This document shows positions 9,030 through 16,457 of a DNA stretch of 32,389 nt, one piece after another. The DNA lies in the NCBI RefSeq assembly GCF_039525035.1, contig NZ_BAAAHE010000004.1, positions 1 to 32,389 on the forward strand, written 5' to 3'. This DNA comes from Sporichthya brevicatena. GTDB taxonomy: Bacteria; Actinomycetota; Actinomycetes; Sporichthyales; Sporichthyaceae. Position 1 is the first letter of the stretch; every line of letters begins with the position of its first letter. The notes beneath the pieces were generated by a model. That model had not been told where the DNA came from and ran no database searches. It worked only from the letters and a program-made list of their open reading frames with translations. The translations under genes were made by a program, and so were the position numbers.

Positions 9030-9095
9030 GCGGTTACTGCGCAGTAAGGGGTGTCACCCTTTGCGGTTACTGCGCAGTAGGGGGTGTCACCCTTT
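9001..9095. repeat. Three tandem 33-base units built of two palindromes
   Basis: Near-identical 29-base units start at 9001, 9034 and 9067, joined by GCGG, giving a constant 33-base period. Each unit contains the palindrome TTACTGCGCAGTAA (copy 2 is exact; copies 1 and 3 differ by one base each) and the palindrome GGGTGTCACCC. An inverted copy of the unit starts at 8986. The array fills most of the 187-base gap between two convergent genes. Possible roles are terminator multiplication, a dispersed intergenic element or a protein-binding array. Confidence 0.85.
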
Positions 9096-9121
9096 TCAGG
9101 CAGCGCTCAGGTCGGGGCGGG

Positions 9122-9994
9122 TCAGGGGATGAGGCCGGCGCGACGGGCGGCGGTGACGGCCTCGACGCGGTTGCGGGCGCCGAGCTTGCGCATCGCGGCG
9201 TGGAGGTAGGACTTCACCGTCGACTCGCCGACACCGAGACGCTCGCCGGCCTCGGCGTTGGAGCAGCCGATCGCGACCTGGGTGATGACGTCCAGTTCGC
9301 GGGGGGTGAGGGTGACGACGCGGTCGGCCTCTTCCTCCTGCCCGGACGTGCGGAGGGTGCCCGCGAGGCGGTGCATGAGGTCGTCGATGAGCTGGCGGGT
9401 CGTGCCGGTGGCCGTGCTGCGGATCAGCCCGAGCTCGGCGTGGACGTCGCGAAGGCGCTGGTCGGCGCCCGGGGCCGGGGCCTGCATCGCGGACGTGAGC
9501 TCGGCGAGGCGCCGGTTGACCTCGGCGGTGACCGCGGCCTCGTACTCCATACGCCGCGCGACGGCGACGGCGCGGTCCATCATGCGCTCGCTGATCAGCT
9601 CCGGGCGGCGCAGGCCCGCGTAGATGACGCCGGACGCGCCCGCGCGGCTGAGGATCGGCACCGCGAGGATCGCGTGCAGCCCTTCCTTCTTCACCGCCGC
9701 GTCGTAGTCGTGCGTGATGCCGCGTGCGGTGCTGTAGTCGCGCACGTGGATCGGGCGCCCGACCGCCATGGCCTTGCCCCCGAGGCCACGGCCCAGCTCG
9801 ACCTGGACGCCGCGCAGTGCCTCGGTCTTGGTGCCGACGAACGTGCTGAGAACGGCGGGGGAACCTTCACCGGCACGCGTGCCGCCGAAGGTGATCTCGG
9901 CGCCTGTGACCTGCTTGAGCTCGTACAGGTACGCCGCCAGCGTGGGGACCTCGGTGTGGAGGGTCCCCCTCGTGGATACGGCCGTGGATTGCAT
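9122..9994 (-). CDS. GAF domain LuxR-family transcription regulator
   Basis: A 290-residue regulator. A GAF-like sensor spans about residues 15-150, with GRGLGGKAMAVGRPIHVRDY and GITHDYDAAVKKEGLHAILAVP. A helical linker with a basic/acidic pattern follows (150-220). The LuxR-type helix-turn-helix occupies about 226-288 (LTPRELDVITQVAIGCSNAE, then ERLGVGESTVKSYLHAAMRK). No receiver domain is present, so it probably senses a small ligand directly. ATG 9994 has CACAAT six bases upstream and TTGTTA 17 bases further, a good leaderless promoter. A paralogue with the same layout is encoded at 29103-29909. Targets are unknown; the convergent acyl-CoA dehydrogenase is one candidate. Confidence 0.88.
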   Translation of the reverse strand: MQSTAVSTRGTLHTEVPTLAAYLYELKQVTGAEITFGGTRAGEGSPAVLSTFVGTKTEALRGVQVELGRGLGGKAMAVGRPIHVRDYSTARGITHDYDAAVKKEGLHAILAVPILSRAGASGVIYAGLRRPELISERMMDRAVAVARRMEYEAAVTAEVNRRLAELTSAMQAPAPGADQRLRDVHAELGLIRSTATGTTRQLIDDLMHRLAGTLRTSGQEEEADRVVTLTPRELDVITQVAIGCSNAEAGERLGVGESTVKSYLHAAMRKLGARNRVEAVTAARRAGLIP

Positions 9995-10000
9995 CCGGGC

Positions 10001-10029
10001 ATTGTGCGATGCGCGTCACAAGGTAACAA
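10001..10029 (-). promoter_or_regulatory. Predicted promoter of the GAF-LuxR gene
   Basis: Read on the minus strand, TTGTTA (10029-10024) and CACAAT (10006-10001) are separated by 17 bases. The -10 hexamer ends six bases before ATG 9994, so transcription would begin at or next to the start codon. Confidence 0.5.
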
Positions 10030-10083
10030 GCACGGGGTGGGAACGAACCCGCTGGGTAGTCACACTGTTACTTGACGTGTCCG

Positions 10084-10545
10084 CTACTTCACGTACTCCG
10101 GCGGGATGCGGTGCGAGCAGGCGACGCCGGCGAACCCGTCGGTGGACACCTGCTGGGCGACCTGGACGCCGTCGACGAACATCCGGCACGACAGCGACCC
10201 GGCGCCGGTCTCCGCGCTGCGGACCTCGACGGCCGCGTAGCCGCCGGACGGCCCGACCGGGAGCGTGACCGAGCTCTTCCACGGCAGCGGGACGTTGACC
10301 GCCTGCTCGGTGGCGTTGCGCTCGCCGACCACCCAGGTCACGACGGGTGCCGTGGCCGCGGCCGTGCCGGTGACCTCGTACAGCACCTCGTGGTTCACCG
10401 GGTCGGTACGGACGACGGGATGCTGCGGCCCGTCGTCGCCGGAGAAATAGGCCAGTCCGGCGCCGAGCACGATGACCAGCGCCACGACAACGCCGCCGAC
10501 GAGCGCGAGGCGTCGGCGCGGCGGTGAAGTCTGAGTGAGCGTCAC
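10084..10545 (-). CDS. MmpS-like membrane-anchored protein
   Basis: A 153-residue protein with a short basic N-terminus (PPRRR), one membrane segment at about 13-33 and an extracytoplasmic domain. The domain carries the MmpS pattern: VLYEVTGTAA, LPWKSSVTLPVG, GSLSCRMFVDG and FAGVACSHRIP, with two cysteines likely to form a disulphide. In mycobacteria MmpS proteins assist MmpL lipid or siderophore exporters; no MmpL gene lies in this window, so this copy stands alone. GTG 10545 is chosen because GGAAGGA lies seven bases upstream; the frame remains open further upstream but with no start signal. It diverges from the copper locus across a 333-base gap. Confidence 0.8.
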   Translation of the reverse strand: MTLTQTSPPRRRLALVGGVVVALVIVLGAGLAYFSGDDGPQHPVVRTDPVNHEVLYEVTGTAAATAPVVTWVVGERNATEQAVNVPLPWKSSVTLPVGPSGGYAAVEVRSAETGAGSLSCRMFVDGVQVAQQVSTDGFAGVACSHRIPPEYVK

Positions 10546-10878
10546 GTCGGAGTCCTTCCGGGCGGGGGAGCTCCATCGTGCGAGCGGGTTGAGTCGGGAT
10601 CGATTCGCCCGGATTAACGGCAGATCTCCGAGTGAGCACGTTTCCCGCGTTGCGTCGCACTCACGGTGCGATCGGTTCCCGGCGAATCCCAATTGATCTG
10701 CGCGTAACGCATAGCGCGCTCTCAGGAAACCGCAAACCGCCGTAATCGGGACAGCACAGCGCCTTCGGAAGAAATGCCCGCCACCCCGGATGCACCTGAG
10801 CTTGTCGCAGAAGCACCCCCGGACCTCGGAGCCCAACGGCGGGTTACGCAGCGCCGGTCCACATGAAGGAGACAACGA
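10546..10878. other. 333-base divergent intergenic region before the copper locus
   Basis: This gap must hold the promoters of the MmpS-like gene and the copper locus. I see no recognisable CsoR-type operator (no C-rich palindrome such as TACCCCCxxxGGGGTA) and no familiar riboswitch. TTGATC at 10693-10698 could be a -35 element, but a matching -10 is not convincing. The ribosome site AAGGAG (10866-10871) stands seven bases before ATG 10879. The long leader leaves room for regulation that I cannot identify. Confidence 0.4.
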
Positions 10879-13302
10879 ATGCGCTCAGCAGGCAGGCGCA
10901 AAGTCCCTTCCTTGCTGACCCTTGCGGGTCGGCCGGGAGTGGGACGGTCGGTAGCCGTGTCAGCGGCTCTGGCCATGACCATGATTGGTGTCGCGCCCGG
11001 CGCGGTCGCCTCGACGGACGAGTCCCCGGTCGCCGCCGCGCCCGCGGCCGCGCCCGTGGCGGCTCCTCCGGTTGCCTTCGGTCCCCAGCCGGCGTTGTTC
11101 ACGCTGCGGGACGACCAGGGCAAGTGGTTCGACACCGGAACGGACATCTTCGGCACGCAGTCGCTCGCGGTCGCGGAGATGCCCACCCTCAACCCGGCAG
11201 GTGTGCTCGGTAACTCGGTCGGCGACATCGTCGGCAACACCGCCAGCGTCATCGGCAAGGGCGCGCTCTCGGGCGCGGACCTCGCCGAGGTCATGAACCT
11301 CGACATGGCGGAGCAGGTCCACAGCGTCCGGGCGGACGGGGCGAACTCGCCCACCTACGCCGACCTGGGCGTCGACGTGACCAAGCTGCTCAACCTCGAC
11401 ACCGTGCGCAAGACGGCGGCGCAGCTCCTGCCCGCCAACGACGCGCGGCTCGGCGAGCTCGACGTCCTGATCAAGGAGTTCGTCGCCGAGGCCTCCGCGG
11501 CCCCGGCCGACAAGCCCCTCGACATGATGAAGAGCCCGGCGGGTTCGAAGCTGATGAACCTCACCAAGGGGATCCGCGCCGCCGACGCGGCCCTCCTCCC
11601 GGTGACCATCAACTTCAACGTCGGGGCGGAGAACACCGACACGGCTCACATGGCTTCGGCCATCATCTGGCCTGACGGCGCCTCAGGTATGCCGTTCGAC
11701 CAGGCGGGTGCCTGGATCGGTGACCGCACCGTCGAGCTCACCCAGCCCGGCCTGTACGCGTTCGCCTGCAAGGTGCACCCGTACATGCTCGGCGCCGTCG
11801 CGGTCGACGACCCGCTGACCCCGGGTGTCGACTTCGGCAACAAGCTCCACATCAAGTCCCGCGGCATGAACGTGCCGTCCTACGCGAACATCGTCTGGCA
11901 GCTCGTCCAGAAGTTCTTCGTGATCACCAACCCGGGCAACTGGCAGCACTACAGCGACGCCGAGGCCACCATCTGGGACCCGGGCTTCGCGCCGGCCCCG
12001 CTGCTGACGTTCGACTCGTCGGGCTCCCCGCAGCTGGTCATGCTCGAGACCTACATGAAGGACCTGTTCTCGCTCCCGAGCACCCTCAAGAAGGCGGGCA
12101 CCAAGCCGGCCACCCCGGGTGTCGGCGAGGTCTGGTTCGACACGCAGATGGAGAGGTACGCCGGCAAGACCAAGTCCGGCGCGGCCACGCTGTTGAACGC
12201 GGAGACCTGGACCATCGATCGCAAGATCGCTGCTCCTGAGATCAACATGAACAACCCGCACAACATGTGGACCGACAAGAACGAGAAGTACCTGTACCAA
12301 ACCGAGTGGTTCAGCAACATGCTCGACGTCTTCGACAAGGCGACCGGCAAGCTGATCCGCCGGATCGAGGTCGGCCCCGGCCCGACGCACGTCATGAGCC
12401 GGACCGACACCGACCAGCTGCACGTGGCCCTCGGCGGCGGTGGCGCGGTCATGGAGATCGCCCCGGGCGGCACGCGCATCGACCGTCGTCTCCCCGTGGG
12501 GTCGCCGGACGAGCTGGTTGCCCACCCGCACGCGCACTGGATGTCCGGTGACGCCAAGTGGATGGCCACGCCGAACGTCAACCTGTACAACGCCTCGCTC
12601 GTGGACATCAAGAAGGGCACCTTCGTCCACAAGCAGACCGGTGAGTTCCCGATCGCCACGGGCATGAACCCGACCGGCACCAAGTCGTACATGGCTGACT
12701 TCCTCGGTGCGTCCATCAGCTGCATCTCGCACACCAAGGCGGCGTGCATCGCGGACGACGGCAGCAAGGTCGACTACAAGAAGATCGACCTCTGGGAGGA
12801 GTACGACCCCTACAGCGGCCCGGCCGGCAACTGGGGTGGCCTCGGTATCCAGATCGCGGTGGCGCCGGACAACTCCGGCATCATCAACGCCAACACCCTG
12901 ACGTCGAACCTCACGATCCTCGACCCGAAGACGGACAAGATCGTGGCCTGGCTGCCCTGCCACGCGGGCTGCCACGGCGTGAACTTCGGCGCCAAGAAGG
13001 GCGGCGGCTACTACGGCTACGTCACCAGCAAGTTCGCGAACGTCATCGATGTCATCGACATCGACCCGAACGGTGACGGCAGCCCGGCCGACGCGGCGGT
13101 GGTGGGAACGCTCCTGGCGGACTCCACCTCTGCGACGCAGATGGACGACACGGTTTCCGAGTTCAACGGCTTCGGTGGCCAGGGCGTCCTGCCGGTCCCG
13201 CTCGCTTACGAGGGCTGGGTGCAGCGCGTTCCCAAGAACGCGACCAACAAGCAGCTCACCTGCAAGCAGCGGAACCCCGTCAAGTACAAGAGCAAGTGCT
13301 GA
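10879..13302 (+). CDS. Secreted cupredoxin/beta-propeller protein, putative copper enzyme
   Basis: An 807-residue exported protein with a long signal peptide ending near residue 45 (AVAS). An Ala-rich linker and a domain of about 150 residues that I do not recognise follow. At about 238-310 lies a cupredoxin-like segment with His257 and CKVHPYM (Cys297, His300, Met303). This spacing equals the type 1 copper site of amicyanin and pseudoazurin. From about 430 the protein reads as YVTN/YncE-type propeller blades. These carry histidines where blade tops converge: PHNMW (461), GPTHVM (504), HPHAH (549/551/553) and CHAGCH (694-699). Other cysteine pairs (615/623, 795/807) suggest disulphides. The order is the reverse of nitrous oxide reductase, and there is only one cupredoxin cysteine, so no CuA site. 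It leads the copper locus. Function unknown; a copper oxidoreductase is my inference. Confidence 0.72.
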   Translation: MRSAGRRKVPSLLTLAGRPGVGRSVAVSAALAMTMIGVAPGAVASTDESPVAAAPAAAPVAAPPVAFGPQPALFTLRDDQGKWFDTGTDIFGTQSLAVAEMPTLNPAGVLGNSVGDIVGNTASVIGKGALSGADLAEVMNLDMAEQVHSVRADGANSPTYADLGVDVTKLLNLDTVRKTAAQLLPANDARLGELDVLIKEFVAEASAAPADKPLDMMKSPAGSKLMNLTKGIRAADAALLPVTINFNVGAENTDTAHMASAIIWPDGASGMPFDQAGAWIGDRTVELTQPGLYAFACKVHPYMLGAVAVDDPLTPGVDFGNKLHIKSRGMNVPSYANIVWQLVQKFFVITNPGNWQHYSDAEATIWDPGFAPAPLLTFDSSGSPQLVMLETYMKDLFSLPSTLKKAGTKPATPGVGEVWFDTQMERYAGKTKSGAATLLNAETWTIDRKIAAPEINMNNPHNMWTDKNEKYLYQTEWFSNMLDVFDKATGKLIRRIEVGPGPTHVMSRTDTDQLHVALGGGGAVMEIAPGGTRIDRRLPVGSPDELVAHPHAHWMSGDAKWMATPNVNLYNASLVDIKKGTFVHKQTGEFPIATGMNPTGTKSYMADFLGASISCISHTKAACIADDGSKVDYKKIDLWEEYDPYSGPAGNWGGLGIQIAVAPDNSGIINANTLTSNLTILDPKTDKIVAWLPCHAGCHGVNFGAKKGGGYYGYVTSKFANVIDVIDIDPNGDGSPADAAVVGTLLADSTSATQMDDTVSEFNGFGGQGVLPVPLAYEGWVQRVPKNATNKQLTCKQRNPVKYKSKC

Positions 13303-13337
13303 CTGACCGTCAGGTCGTAACGCACTGACCACCCGGA

Positions 13338-13364
13338 CCGGGGGGCGCGTTCCGCGCCCCCCGG
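13338..13364 (+). terminator. Intra-locus hairpin, possible attenuator
   Basis: CCGGGGGGCGCG and CGCGCCCCCCGG form a perfect 12-base stem around TTC, followed by CTCCGGCCTTTCTCC. It lies in the 94-base gap between the propeller gene and the multicopper oxidase. It could lower expression of the downstream genes relative to the first, or stabilise the 3' end of the first message. Confidence 0.65.
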
Positions 13365-13396
13365 CTCCGGCCTTTCTCCCCCCGGAAAGGGATTGC

Positions 13397-14515
13397 ATGT
13401 CGAACCACCACGCTCGAGGCCGCCACACCCGCCCCCGCCGGCGCTCGTCGACCGCACTGAGCACCGCGCTCGTGCTCGTCGCGCTGGGCACGTTGCCGGC
13501 CCTGGCGCGCTTCGTCCCCGAGTCCGACCACGGCCGGGCCACCGTCGCACAGTCGGCGGTGTCCGCACCCGATGCGGCTCCGGCGGCTCCGGTCGCGCCG
13601 CAGACCTCGCAGGAGGCGGTCGACCTCGGTGACGGGACGACGCTCGCGCCGTGGGAGCTCATCGGGGACCAGAAGGTCTTCCGCCTCGTTCTCGCCCCCA
13701 AGAAGCAGCGCACCGCCGAGGGTCTGGTCAAGGACGGCCTGTCGGTGAACGGCTCGATCCCCGCCCCGACGATCCGGGTCAACCAGGGGGACAAGCTCAA
13801 GATCATCGTCATCAACAAGATGAAGGAGGGCTCCTCGATCCACTGGCACGGCATGGACCTGCCGAACGAGCAGGACGGCGTGCCGGGCATCACCCAGGGA
13901 GTCATCCACCCGGGCAAGGAGCACGTCTACGAGTGGACGGCGATCAGCGCCGGGACGCACTGGTACCACTCGCACATGCACGGCGACCAGGAGGGCCGTG
14001 GCGTCTTCGGCGGCCTCTACGTCGTCCCGGCGGTCGGCGACATCGCCTCGGACCGCGACTACACGATGATCTTCTCCGACGGGGCGCTCGGCTTCGTCAT
14101 CAACGGCAAGGCGTTCCCGGAGACCAAGCGACTCGCCGCCCGTGTGGGTGAGCGCGTGCGCATCCGGATCATCGGTGCCGGCCCGGAGTTCATCCACTCG
14201 ATCCACCTGCACCTCGGGTTCTTCGAGGTCGTGGCGCAGGACGGCAACAAGCTGCCGTTGCCCTACAAGGCCGACACCGTCGTGCTCGGCGTGGGGCAGA
14301 CCTACGACCTGCTGTGGGTCCCGACGCGCACCGGCGCGTGGATGATGCACTGCCACATCTTCAGCCACTCCGAGACGGCTGCCGGCATGACCGGCATGGC
14401 GACGCTGTTCGACGTCGCGGAGGCGAACCCCGTGACGGTTCCTCACGTCCCGGGTGTCGGGGACACCGCGGCAGCGAAGCCGGTCGGACGGATCGATTTC
14501 GAACCGGGTCACTGA
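13397..14515 (+). CDS. Secreted two-domain multicopper oxidase
   Basis: A 372-residue exported oxidase with a basic N-terminus (RHTRPRRRSS) and a hydrophobic signal. Domain 1 carries HWHG (149-152) and HWYHSHMH (188-195). Domain 2 carries HSIHLHL (267-273) and MHCHIFSHSETAAGM (HCH at 318-320, His324, Met331). Together these supply ligands for a type 1 site in domain 2 and a trinuclear centre shared between subunits, as in small bacterial laccases, which act as trimers. Met331 lies 12 residues after Cys319 rather than the more usual 10. It oxidises a one-electron donor (phenol, metal ion or a cupredoxin) and reduces oxygen to water. GGAAAGG precedes ATG 13397. Its stop overlaps the next start as TGATG, so the copCD fusion is coupled to it. 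Confidence 0.92.
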   Translation: MSNHHARGRHTRPRRRSSTALSTALVLVALGTLPALARFVPESDHGRATVAQSAVSAPDAAPAAPVAPQTSQEAVDLGDGTTLAPWELIGDQKVFRLVLAPKKQRTAEGLVKDGLSVNGSIPAPTIRVNQGDKLKIIVINKMKEGSSIHWHGMDLPNEQDGVPGITQGVIHPGKEHVYEWTAISAGTHWYHSHMHGDQEGRGVFGGLYVVPAVGDIASDRDYTMIFSDGALGFVINGKAFPETKRLAARVGERVRIRIIGAGPEFIHSIHLHLGFFEVVAQDGNKLPLPYKADTVVLGVGQTYDLLWVPTRTGAWMMHCHIFSHSETAAGMTGMATLFDVAEANPVTVPHVPGVGDTAAAKPVGRIDFEPGH

Positions 14516-16407
14516 TGGTTCGTGCCCCGCGGAGATCATCCGCCCTTGCCCCCTGGCGATGTCTCGCCGCGGCGGTGGTCGTCGCCCTGCTGAGTGGTCT
14601 CGCGCTGCTCGGCCTGGCGACGCCCGCCGCGGCACACGCGAGCCTGATCGGCACCGCCCCGCGGCCGGACCAGGTCCTGGCCGCGGCTCCGAAGACCGTG
14701 TCGCTGACGTTCAGTGACGCGATCGATCTCAAGACCGCCCTCGTGCAGGTGCTCGAACCCAGCGGCGCCCCGCTGGCCGTGAGCGACCCGGTGCACGTGG
14801 CGGCCAACCCGAACACCCTGGAGGTGACCCTCCCGGCCGACCTGGCCCAGGGAACCCGCACCGTGCTCTACCGGGTGGTGTCCGCGGACGGCCATCCGCT
14901 GCAGGGCTCTTTCCGGTTCAGCGTCGGCGTCGCCACGGCGTCGGCCACCCCGGACGCGCTGGTCTCCGACGGCGGGGCGCTCGGGCTCTATCTGGGCATC
15001 GCGCGCTGGACCGCGTTCGTGGGTCTGGCACTCGCCGTCGGGACGCTGCTGCTCCTCGTCCTCGCCTGGCCCGGCGGCCTCGGCGTGACGGCGGTGCGGC
15101 GGATGATCTGGTACGGCCTCGGGGCGCTCGCCGCCGCGTCGACGGCGAGTCTGCTCCTGTACGGGCCCTACGTGCAGGGGACCGGGCTCTCCGGCATCGT
15201 CGACGGACTCGACTACGGGATCTCGACGCGCATCGGCAAGCTGCTGCTCGTCCGGCTCGCGCTGCTCGCGGCGGTCGTCGTCGCGCTCGCGCTGTGGTTG
15301 CGCCGGGCCCGGCGGTCCGGTCGCGTCGGCGGCCCGGGTCCGGTCGCGGCGACGCTGATCGGGGGAGGGGCACTCGCCCTGACCTGGAGTCTCGCGACCC
15401 ACAGTGCCGAGGGGAGCGGCCGGTTCGTCACGCTGCCGGTCGATCTCGTGCACATGATGGCGATGAGCGCCTGGCTCGGTGGCATGCCGGCGCTGCTCGT
15501 GCTGCTGCTGAAGGTGAAGGACTCCGCGGCGCTCACCAAGGCCGTGCCGATGTTCTCGCGGACGGCGACGATCTGCGTCGTCGCGCTCGTGGCCACCGGC
15601 GTGATCCAGGCCTGGCGTCAGGTGGGGTCGGCCGACGCGCTGACCTCCACGACCTACGGCGACTGGCTGATGGTCAAGGTCGGCCTCGTCCTGGGCATCG
15701 TCGCCCTCGGCGGGTTCGCCCGGTGGTGGGCCACGCCGCGTCTGGTGGCGGCGCACGCGGTCCCCGAGGGCCGGGGGTCCCGGCGCGCCGGCGTCAGCAC
15801 GGCGCGGTCGGCGGCGGTGGAGGTGGGCTCGACGCGGCTCGGCCGCGTGGTCGCGCTGGAGACCAGTCTCGGCGCCGTCGTCCTCGCGGTGACGGCGACG
15901 CTGGTCGCGACCCAGCCGGCCGAGGCGGCGCACGAGGCCGCGTTGGCCGCGCACTCCTCGGCGAGCACGAACCGTGCGCTGCTTGCCGCCTCGCCCGCCG
16001 ACCTGACCATCGGGTTCCGGTTGGCGAAGCCGGCCGCCGGCGTGGAGCCGGTGGCGTTCCGGAAGCCGCTCGAGGTCCCGGAGGGGCCGGCCAAGGGACG
16101 CGGGTTCATCCAGGCGGTCATCAGCCCGGCGTTCGGCGGGCTGCCCAACGAGTTGCACGTCTCGGTCACCGACGACCAGGGACGTCCCCTACCCGTCGGA
16201 TCGGTCCTCGTGGACCTGCGCACCGTCGGCGGGACGCAGGAACGGTCCAGCCAGAGCCCGCTGAGCAGCAGCGGCCAGGGCCACTTCTTCAGCGCCTTCA
16301 CCGTCCCGCGGGCGGGTCAGTGGGAGCTGGGGATCACGGTCCGGGACGTCGACGGCAGCGAGGCCCTGGTGATCGTGCCGTTCGAGGCCCAGGTGATGGG
16401 CGCATGA
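14515..16407 (+). CDS. CopC-CopD fusion with C-terminal YtkA-like domain
   Basis: A 630-residue membrane protein. The signal peptide would be cut after Ala40, leaving His41 as the new N-terminus. With Asp125 and His127 (SADGHP) this reproduces the CopC copper(II) site, in which the N-terminal His forms a histidine brace. A linker leads into CopD, with about eight membrane segments and LVHMMAMSAWLGGMPALL (His313), a conserved CopD motif. After the last segment (about residue 470) an extracytoplasmic domain of about 130 residues follows, YtkA/FixH-like (NELHVSVTDDQGRPLPVGSV, VPRAGQWELGITVRD). YcnJ of Bacillus has a CopC-CopD layout and serves copper import. It likely feeds or buffers copper for the two secreted copper proteins. 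It overlaps both neighbours. Confidence 0.9.
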   Translation: MVRAPRRSSALAPWRCLAAAVVVALLSGLALLGLATPAAAHASLIGTAPRPDQVLAAAPKTVSLTFSDAIDLKTALVQVLEPSGAPLAVSDPVHVAANPNTLEVTLPADLAQGTRTVLYRVVSADGHPLQGSFRFSVGVATASATPDALVSDGGALGLYLGIARWTAFVGLALAVGTLLLLVLAWPGGLGVTAVRRMIWYGLGALAAASTASLLLYGPYVQGTGLSGIVDGLDYGISTRIGKLLLVRLALLAAVVVALALWLRRARRSGRVGGPGPVAATLIGGGALALTWSLATHSAEGSGRFVTLPVDLVHMMAMSAWLGGMPALLVLLLKVKDSAALTKAVPMFSRTATICVVALVATGVIQAWRQVGSADALTSTTYGDWLMVKVGLVLGIVALGGFARWWATPRLVAAHAVPEGRGSRRAGVSTARSAAVEVGSTRLGRVVALETSLGAVVLAVTATLVATQPAEAAHEAALAAHSSASTNRALLAASPADLTIGFRLAKPAAGVEPVAFRKPLEVPEGPAKGRGFIQAVISPAFGGLPNELHVSVTDDQGRPLPVGSVLVDLRTVGGTQERSSQSPLSSSGQGHFFSAFTVPRAGQWELGITVRDVDGSEALVIVPFEAQVMGA

Positions 16408-16457
16408 GCAGGACGACGTTGACTGACGCACCATCAGAAACGATGAGGAGAATTCCG

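Noticed and set aside
9001..9095. CRISPR array
   Set aside because: The period is regular, but the intervening sequence is only four identical bases (GCGG), there are no distinct spacers and no cas genes nearby.
10546..10878. CsoR operator or riboswitch before the copper locus
   Set aside because: No G/C-tract palindrome of CsoR type and no known riboswitch core could be recognised.
11641..11800. CuA site in the propeller protein
   Set aside because: CuA needs two cysteines in a C-x3-C-x3-H-x2-M loop; only Cys297 is present, so a mononuclear type 1 site is the better reading.
14536..16158. 540-residue minus-strand frame opposite the CopC-CopD gene
   Set aside because: Same low-complexity antisense signature; the plus-strand gene has conserved copper ligands and membrane segments.
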